Positions 30,001-34,728 of a DNA stretch of 34,728 nucleotides are shown here, piece by piece (the stretch's first letter is position 1; each line of letters opens with the position of its first letter). Location of the stretch: assembly GCF_018403285.1 (NCBI RefSeq), contig NZ_BOSJ01000030.1, positions 1 through 34,728 on the forward strand, in the 5' to 3' direction. Source of the DNA: Paenibacillus sp. J45TS6 (GTDB lineage: Bacteria; Bacillota; Bacilli; Paenibacillales; Paenibacillaceae). Both the position numbers and the translations under genes were made by a program. The notes under the pieces were generated by a model, which was given only the letters and a program-made list of their open reading frames with translations, did no database searches and was not told where the DNA came from.

Positions 30001-33000
30001 CAGGTATAGCTGTAAAGCCAGTACCATAATCAGCTGTATAGGGGCCGACAAAATAGTGGATATGCTCACTGCTGTTTTTAGCAACCAACGTAAAAAGATT
30101 GTTATCGTTTGAATCCTGGACAGTGAGATGCCCTTCTGACGGGTAGTTAATCACATTACCGGAATGCCAGTCAAAGTTTACATTAACGATGTCGCCGTTA
30201 ACCGCATCAAATAGTCGGAACGCTTTTGCGCGGTGGCCTGAGCCACCCCCACTAATGGACAGTACTTTATTTCCGTCCTGTTCAATAATGGTTCCGGCCA
30301 GTGTTCCTGCAATGCCTGCTGCATTTACCATTGAATATTTGTAGTCGGCTGAGTCCCCTTCAAAGTTTTCTTCATAGCGCTGGATTTCCGGTTCTGGTTC
30401 TGGTTCGGATATATCTGGATCTATGATTAGTGAAGAGATACTAAGCCCCATGTCTTTGATCGCTTTCGCAACTAGTCCAGCAATTTTTTGTGCTCCATAG
30501 CTGCTGAAATGGGTGTTATCATTTACACCGTTTGGATATTTTGGATATTCCCCTGGTTTAGCGTAGAGGAATACTTTCTCTGTAGCTGGATTACCAATTT
30601 GATCGTAATACGCGATGCTTAACTTACTTAGATCAATTAATGGCACGTCAAGCTCCTTTGCCACTTCTATGCAAGCCTCTACGTATGCGGGGAAGCTGAC
30701 ATTGAATTCCTGAGTCACGGTATTAAAATCTCTGCGTCCAACAGGAGTAAGCAGAACCGGCGTTGCACCGCGCTGTTTAGCGCCATTCACATAGCGAGCT
30801 AGATAGGTCTTATAATCCTCTGGCGATGCATAACGGTCCGGAATCCCTATGCTCGCATCGTTATGACCAAAGGAGATGAAGAAAAAATCCCCTGGTTTAA
30901 TCCGCTGCAAAATCGTATCCAGACGGCCGTCAACCATAAATGATTTGCTGCTTCTACCGCCGATTGCGTTATTCACGATTACTGCCCCGTTTGAAAAGTA
31001 TTGGCTAAATTGCTGGCCCCAGCCTTCTTGCGGTGCCTGCATTTCACTGTAAGACTGCATTGTTGAATCACCGGCCATGTAAATTGTTGTTGCTGCTCCT
31101 GGCGCTTTGTCCGGATACTTCTCAATGATGATGTCCTGCACGACTATGGCTGTACCGGTGAAGAGGAAATCGAGCTGTCCATCTACCAGCGCAACGTCAT
31201 AAGAATATTCCAGTGGCTGTCCTGCCTTTATATTGGTCACCGCCAGCTTTTGGACAAATTCAGATTTGACGCCAATTTTTGAATCTTGCGCATCGCCGCC
31301 CAATCTCAGTGTCACTTTATAGTTGGCATTTGCTAGGTCTACGGCGAATGTTGTTCCTGCCGCAACAGAAACCTCGTTTGCTCCTACGGAAATGTTACTT
31401 GTATCCATAAAGCCAAAACCAGTTTTTTGTTCGTATAAAGTGTTTTGCACGGCAGTTTTCCCCTCAGAGGTTTCTGTACCAAAATCAAAATGATAGACCG
31501 GCTCCATGGCTGATTCCCCGCCGGTTAGTGTCAGATTAGCTTTAGGGAACTCTGTAGATTCTTCTCCAAGATAAAAACCTGTATGAGGCGGCTGATTGTA
31601 AGCTACATTTTGCCAAGCTATACCCAGTCGGTAAACGGGATCTTGCATCAGTGTGGGTATCCGGTATGCTGTTGGAATAGTTGTGGTATAGAGTCGGTAC
31701 TCCGAGCTGTCTTCGCTCCGCAGCAAAATTTCTTCACGCCAATCTCCTAGAATATCCGCCTGAAGCGCCGGATTCCCTTTAGTATGATTATTGGTCAGTG
31801 TGCCAGTTGCCCGGAAGATTTCATTCAGTTTTTTGTTTTGATAGTCCCATTTGTAGATGAGAGGAATACCTTTTGCTGTACTGTTATTCCACTCGTGGTC
31901 AAACAGTTCGCGCTGCAGATCTCCATCCCACCAGATTGCAAAGTTAGTGCTTCTTGGAGCATCACTTTGTTCATAAATAACCTCGCCGCTTGCCGAATAT
32001 ACGGAAGTTAATGGATCCATTTTTCCGTCAACGATGGTCGATGCCCATGATTCGTATCCAGGATAGTTCGGGTCAATATCAGCTGACATTCCGCGTCCAG
32101 TATCTTTTCCTGTGTATTGACCCCAAATGATGTCACCTGTCGCTGCATCACGCATCTCTAGCCCATATTCGGCACTGCTGTTTTCATGCACACTTACGAC
32201 CTGGTAGCCATCCAAACTCGGATCGAGTTTGCCAGCATGTATGGCGTCGCCATGTCCAAGTTGGGTACTGTAGAGTAAGGTCCCATCATCGTCAATCGCC
32301 AGTGAGCCGAACATGATTTCATCTTTGCCGTCCGCATCCACATCTAGCACACTTAGATTGTGATTGCCCTGTCCTTGATACTGAGTTCCTGCTTTATTTG
32401 TGTCGAATGTCCAGCGCTCTACGAGCTTTCCGTCAGTAAAATCATAAGCAGCAAGTACGGTACGCGTATAATAACCGCGGCTCATTACTACACTTGGCTT
32501 TACACCGTCCAAATAGGCTATGGCGCCGAGGAACCGGTCCACACGATTGCCATAGGTGTCGCCCCAATCACCAACATTTCCTCTTGGCGGATTATAATCA
32601 ACGGTAGATACAGCAGCTCCCGTCTCACCATTAAAGAGTGTTAAGTATTCAGGCCCTGTCAGGATATATCCGCCTTCATTGCGATAATCCTTCGTTTCGT
32701 CGCCGATGACCGTTCCTTGTCCGTCCTTTGTTCCATCTGCCGTCTTAACAACGACTTCGGCTTTCCCATTACCATCTAGGTCATACACCATTAACTGGGT
32801 ATAATGCGCTCCAGCGCGGATGTTGACGCCCAAGTCGATCCTCCACAGTTTTGTGCCGTCCAGTTTGATAGCGTCAATATAGACGTTACCGGTATATCCG
32901 CTTTGTGAATTGTCCCTGGAGTTGCTCGGGCTCCAAAGGAAGACAATTTCATATTCACCATCGCCGTCCAAGTCCGCTACGGAAGCGTCGCCCGCGTAGT

Positions 33001-33457
33001 ATGAGTAGATTTCGCCATCTTTGGTCCGCCCGTCAGCAGGTTTATCCAGCTTAATAGGCATATATTCGTTATGCCAAACCGATACTACCTCAGGCTGCAT
33101 TTCTTCTTTTCCTGCAATGACTGTAGAAATTTGATACTGTGAACTGTCAAAGCCTGTTGTGTCCACATAGTTGGTCACATTACTAATGGGGGATGTGTTC
33201 ACTTTAGTTCCATTTTTATAAACATTAAATGCGATATCATTAGGATCGGTATTTAAATACCTCCAGCTCAAGAACACACCATTGTCTACCAGAACTGCAA
33301 CCAAACCTCGGTTAAGATATTCTGCATGACGAGCAGGCAGGTTGTCTGATGAATTTGCATACATCGGAGAAGGGGGGATGACTAATGAAATAATCATAAG
33401 AAATGCCAAAAAGGATACAAACAATGATTTTTGGATGGGAATAGTCCTTCGGTCCAT
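27077..33457 (-). CDS. Giant secreted rhamnogalacturonan lyase (PL11) with two SGNH acetylesterase modules
   Basis: This 2,126-residue protein has a signal peptide (about 1-34, cleaved near MYANS). Residues ~40-645 are a PL11-type rhamnogalacturonan lyase (LPARHAEYLNRGLVAVLV, Ca-binding DLDGDGEYE ~163, DLDGNGKAE ~222, DVDADGKDE ~372, NNHTKGNPALQADILGDWRE). Then follow a beta-sandwich and a first SGNH/CE12-like esterase (GDST Ser ~797, GGRSS, GHND, DNTH ~981), a concanavalin-like segment ~1030-1240, a FIVAR-like helical part ~1252-1310, a second esterase (SDST ~1469, SHND, DNTH ~1644), Ig-like domains ~1680-1845, a FIMAH-like helical part ~1850-1930 and two C-terminal repeats (LSHDN...WWG, ~1940 and ~2040). 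It should deacetylate and cleave pectic rhamnogalacturonan-I outside the cell. GAGGAGG lies 8 nt before the ATG. Confidence 0.9.
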   Translation of the reverse strand: MDRRTIPIQKSLFVSFLAFLMIISLVIPPSPMYANSSDNLPARHAEYLNRGLVAVLVDNGVFLSWRYLNTDPNDIAFNVYKNGTKVNTSPISNVTNYVDTTGFDSSQYQISTVIAGKEEMQPEVVSVWHNEYMPIKLDKPADGRTKDGEIYSYYAGDASVADLDGDGEYEIVFLWSPSNSRDNSQSGYTGNVYIDAIKLDGTKLWRIDLGVNIRAGAHYTQLMVYDLDGNGKAEVVVKTADGTKDGQGTVIGDETKDYRNEGGYILTGPEYLTLFNGETGAAVSTVDYNPPRGNVGDWGDTYGNRVDRFLGAIAYLDGVKPSVVMSRGYYTRTVLAAYDFTDGKLVERWTFDTNKAGTQYQGQGNHNLSVLDVDADGKDEIMFGSLAIDDDGTLLYSTQLGHGDAIHAGKLDPSLDGYQVVSVHENSSAEYGLEMRDAATGDIIWGQYTGKDTGRGMSADIDPNYPGYESWASTIVDGKMDPLTSVYSASGEVIYEQSDAPRSTNFAIWWDGDLQRELFDHEWNNSTAKGIPLIYKWDYQNKKLNEIFRATGTLTNNHTKGNPALQADILGDWREEILLRSEDSSEYRLYTTTIPTAYRIPTLMQDPVYRLGIAWQNVAYNQPPHTGFYLGEESTEFPKANLTLTGGESAMEPVYHFDFGTETSEGKTAVQNTLYEQKTGFGFMDTSNISVGANEVSVAAGTTFAVDLANANYKVTLRLGGDAQDSKIGVKSEFVQKLAVTNIKAGQPLEYSYDVALVDGQLDFLFTGTAIVVQDIIIEKYPDKAPGAATTIYMAGDSTMQSYSEMQAPQEGWGQQFSQYFSNGAVIVNNAIGGRSSKSFMVDGRLDTILQRIKPGDFFFISFGHNDASIGIPDRYASPEDYKTYLARYVNGAKQRGATPVLLTPVGRRDFNTVTQEFNVSFPAYVEACIEVAKELDVPLIDLSKLSIAYYDQIGNPATEKVFLYAKPGEYPKYPNGVNDNTHFSSYGAQKIAGLVAKAIKDMGLSISSLIIDPDISEPEPEPEIQRYEENFEGDSADYKYSMVNAAGIAGTLAGTIIEQDGNKVLSISGGGSGHRAKAFRLFDAVNGDIVNVNFDWHSGNVINYPSEGHLTVQDSNDNNLFTLVAKNSSEHIHYFVGPYTADYGTGFTAIPEGGKATVIPKNQWLNVDASINFANKTMDLTLKSLKDSTITQTIENIPLSPGVYADNVRSIRFLGTRKSGSGTLNWTTQIDNIRIEGTQLPPEQTDQTALIALYDEIKSLDLSSYTELSKAVLKRALTAAEAILGTEATQAQINHAVNMLTVARNSLTSTPIENVSEYKFDFGSGDVADGYIKVDAKRAYIEENGYGFTDTTLTEDENRKTGDALTEDFIRVNGTSFLVEMEPANYRVTMTIGDAEESTNTNVVVEQMTKLPLTTISKKEFKEITYDIALIDGVFNFDFTGNSPKINALKLERLPDNGASNKPIIYLASDSTVANYAESYRPQAGWGETLGRYFDLNEVSIDNRAVGGLSSKTFLVGGYLNNILLDIHEGDYLFMQWSHNDSTPSRPERYLTPEQFKVYLKNYINGANQRGAIPVLVTPVNRRDFTGDTLNKSFPEYVKAMKETAQETGTLLIDLNQASWEHFQELGPEGTKSIFMWVGTTEDNTHLQMNGAIKVSELVARLVKKLNIPLSTFIKLEEESSDKEGPHTTATLEGDSHNGWYTSAVQVIFSAVNDHSGVSATYYQVNGGDITEGTQVTLSDEGNHAITYWSVDHAGNKEAEKTLAVTIDLAPPVIEIQGQPEYTINQQVEISYTATDTVSGVAEPGGLLKNVPAYTLDPGLNQVAVTVSDLAGREQSAFFNFGVTATFRSLAELTQAFAVESENPNAEEVAVRIISYLEEAEQAAAVHNGTKSRQLLEKYNNEVIAGQDKTFTAEQTEALSRWATWLSQITPIASSAPGTPELSHDNGYDTGLMDGDYTITMNLWWGNNGTQFKLYENGVLIKEVPLSDQSPSAQSVRIDISGKQNGTYVYTSELINSLGTTASTPLTVVVTDASPGKGTLSHDNWDADGNYNISMNMWWGTNASKYELYENGVLVDTQNLQVQTPQAQSAVTAITGKVPGIYKYEAILYNAAGEVRTEELTVIVR

Positions 33458-33503
33458 CTAACTAACTCCTCCTCTATCTAATAACTTTTTTAGAAATGGG
33501 GGA

Positions 33504-33518
33504 AGAAAACGTTTGTAA
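33504..33518 (-). promoter_or_regulatory. cre-like catabolite-control site in the lyase leader
   Basis: Read leftwards, TTACAAACGTTTTCT matches the CcpA operator consensus WTGNAANCGNWNNCW except at the G. It lies 46 nt upstream of the lyase start, where a bound repressor would block transcription. Carbon-catabolite control is usual for polysaccharide-degrading genes; binding is inferred. Confidence 0.45.
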
Positions 33519-34153
33519 AAGGCAGCCCCATAAAAACATATAAATTTAATCCGCCCTTCCTGATGTCTCATTCAATGAGAATATGAATGAGTTTTATCAT
33601 GGTACCTTGTAACCGCTTACCAAACATTCGATTATCTATCACCCCCTTTAACGCACATACACATACTGAATTGAACTAAAAGGCTTTCAGACAATACTAG
33701 TTTTATTAATCAATTATGTACTACCATTTTTTTAAAATAATTAGATCTTGAACCGATAGAGGTTAATATAAATCATTCATTTTGAAGAAAATAATAGTTT
33801 CATTAAAGAAGGATCATTTAATTTCACGGAATACATCGGGGGTCTCTTGTCTTGATTGTTATGTTCATTAGAATAACCTGAAGTAAATATTTTCAAGGGT
33901 GTTGTATTTCATAAAATCTTATTTGACAAACAGTCGCAGTTTCCTTCTAGTGATTAGGGGGGCATAGTTAAGATTGGGGAGAGGCCTTCTGTTTTCAAGG
34001 TTTTAAAGTGGTGGAACTTCTAGAAAATTGCTGGGCAGACATGCCTGTGCTTAATTAAATTACTTCTTATTAAAATATGTAGAGTAAAAGCTATCTGAGA
34101 TGATGATAGTAAATTTTGTGGAATATTTTACAAGTAGAAGTATGCCGAACAGT
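33519..34153. other. Intergenic region between lyase and rRNA operon
   Basis: AT-rich sequence without a supported gene. It should hold the lyase promoter on the left and the rRNA upstream elements on the right; no clear promoter boxes for the lyase could be fixed by eye. Confidence 0.5.
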
Positions 34154-34172
34154 ATGATATATTATAAATCCG
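34154..34172 (+). promoter_or_regulatory. First copy of the rRNA promoter block
   Basis: The 19-mer ATGATATATTATAAATCCG contains TATATT (34158-34163) as a -10 candidate. The -35 position (TAGAAG) is poor. The same 19-mer recurs 123 bp downstream, so the block is a duplication and this copy may be the weaker upstream promoter (P1). Confidence 0.5.
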
Positions 34173-34257
34173 CCGCTAAGAGAGTGGCTTTATAATGAGT
34201 TATGTTATAGCGGATAAAGCTAGTATTTGAATCATCTGAGTTGGTTTATATTACCAG

Positions 34258-34295
34258 TTGAATATTCTGTTTTAACATGATATATTATAAATCCG
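34258..34295 (+). promoter_or_regulatory. rRNA operon promoter (second copy)
   Basis: TTGAAT (34258-34263), a 17-nt spacer and TATATT (34281-34286) make a good sigma-A promoter in the repeated 19-mer block. It lies about 135 nt before the 16S 5' end, as usual for Bacillales rrn operons with tandem promoters. Confidence 0.7.
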
Positions 34296-34417
34296 GTCGG
34301 AAAACGCCGGAATGAATTGATCTTTGAAAACTGAACAACGAGTGAGTATTAATATAGAGAACTTATAAGTTCTCGTCAGCATTTTCTAAAATGAGCTTAT
34401 CGCTCTTTTCAATAACT
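34296..34417 (+). other. rRNA leader
   Basis: The leader contains the CTTTGAAAACTGAACAAC motif (about 34322-34339) common ahead of Bacillales rRNA genes, and the hairpin-rich GAGCTTATCGCTC segment (34393-34405), probably involved in antitermination and 16S processing. Confidence 0.55.
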
Positions 34418-34728
34418 TTATTGGAGAGTTTGATCCTGGCTCAGGACGAACGCTGGCGGCGTGCCTAATACATGCAAGTCGAGCGGAGTTAATGAGAAGC
34501 TTGCTTCTCATTGGCTTAGCGGCGGACGGGTGAGTAACACGTAGGCAACCTGCCCATAAGACTGGGATAACTACCGGAAACGGTAGCTAATACCGGATAG
34601 GTTCTTCTCTCGCATGAGAGAAGAAAGAAAGACGGAGTAATCTGTCACTTATGGATGGGCCTGCGGCGCATTAGCTAGTTGGTGGGGTAAAGGCCTACCA
34701 AGGCGACGATGCGTAGCCGACCTGAGAG
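34418..34728 (+). rRNA. rrs: 16S ribosomal RNA, 5' part
   Basis: The conserved GAGAGTTTGATCCTGGCTCA and the later GGCGGACGGGTGAGTAACAC identify 16S rRNA. The window ends about 310 nt in, within the V2 region. The V1 loop (GAGAAGCTTGCTTCTC) and the V2 segment fit Paenibacillus. The mature 5' end is placed about 10 nt before GAGTTTGATC by analogy to Bacillus; it may be off by a few bases. The remaining 16S and the rest of the operon lie beyond the window. Confidence 0.95.

Noticed and set aside
28431-32644. Several plus-strand frames of 60-106 codons within the lyase gene
   Set aside because: Antisense shadows of a long, domain-rich gene; no ribosome sites.

Overview
The window comes from a low-GC, spore-forming Firmicute, most likely a Paenibacillus. 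The right edge holds the first ~310 nt of a 16S rRNA gene with a Paenibacillus-like V1 region. Strong AGGAGG-type ribosome sites, frequent TTG/GTG starts, a Spo0E-like phosphatase, a copper-amine-oxidase-type stalk protein and a giant secreted pectinolytic enzyme fit that assignment.

Layout. (1) 1-7,400 is accessory chromosome. It holds a lipoprotein, an APH-type kinase, a broken GNAT acetyltransferase, a SAM methyltransferase divergent from an Asp/Glu-racemase-like protein, and three genes of families seen as immunity partners of polymorphic toxins (DUF4304, CPCC, Imm44-like) with no toxin beside them. A dispersed element, an AACTAAC...GTTAGTT palindrome fused to a strong hairpin, recurs four times here, plus one decayed copy. 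(2) 7,500-13,300 has small secreted and membrane proteins (stalk domain, excalibur, an unknown 453-aa exported protein facing a 5'-incomplete partner) and decayed fragments of an ATP-dependent DNA ligase and an EcsC protein. (3) 13,500-26,700 is an integrated plasmid or mobile element. Three copies of a structured-RNA-like repeat resembling the HEARO/IscB omega-RNA class bracket tiny membrane-protein genes, an oriT-like cluster of nested inverted repeats and an ArdC-like antirestriction gene. These are followed by small RHH, HTH and zinc-ribbon genes with repeated 15-bp palindromes, and then two partition cassettes: a ParA type with a small RHH partner, and a ParM-like actin with a small partner. 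No replication initiator, relaxase, recombinase or transposase is visible. (4) 27,000-33,457 is one gene of 2,126 codons, read as a rhamnogalacturonan lyase (PL11) joined to two SGNH acetylesterase modules (CE12-like) plus accessory domains. (5) 33,460-34,728 is the upstream region and start of an rRNA operon with a duplicated promoter block.

How the genes work together. The secreted lyase/esterase could cut and deacetylate pectic rhamnogalacturonan-I outside the cell; a cre-like site in its leader suggests carbon control. The mobile segment carries segregation, antirestriction and transfer-site-like functions without its own replication or mobilisation genes, so it looks like a captured, partly decayed plasmid. 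Several broken genes (GNAT, ligase, EcsC, MBL-DUF3006 pair, an interrupted small gene, a shuffled duplication at 21.9-22.2 kb) show decay and rearrangement.

All family names come from reading motifs by eye; no database search was possible.
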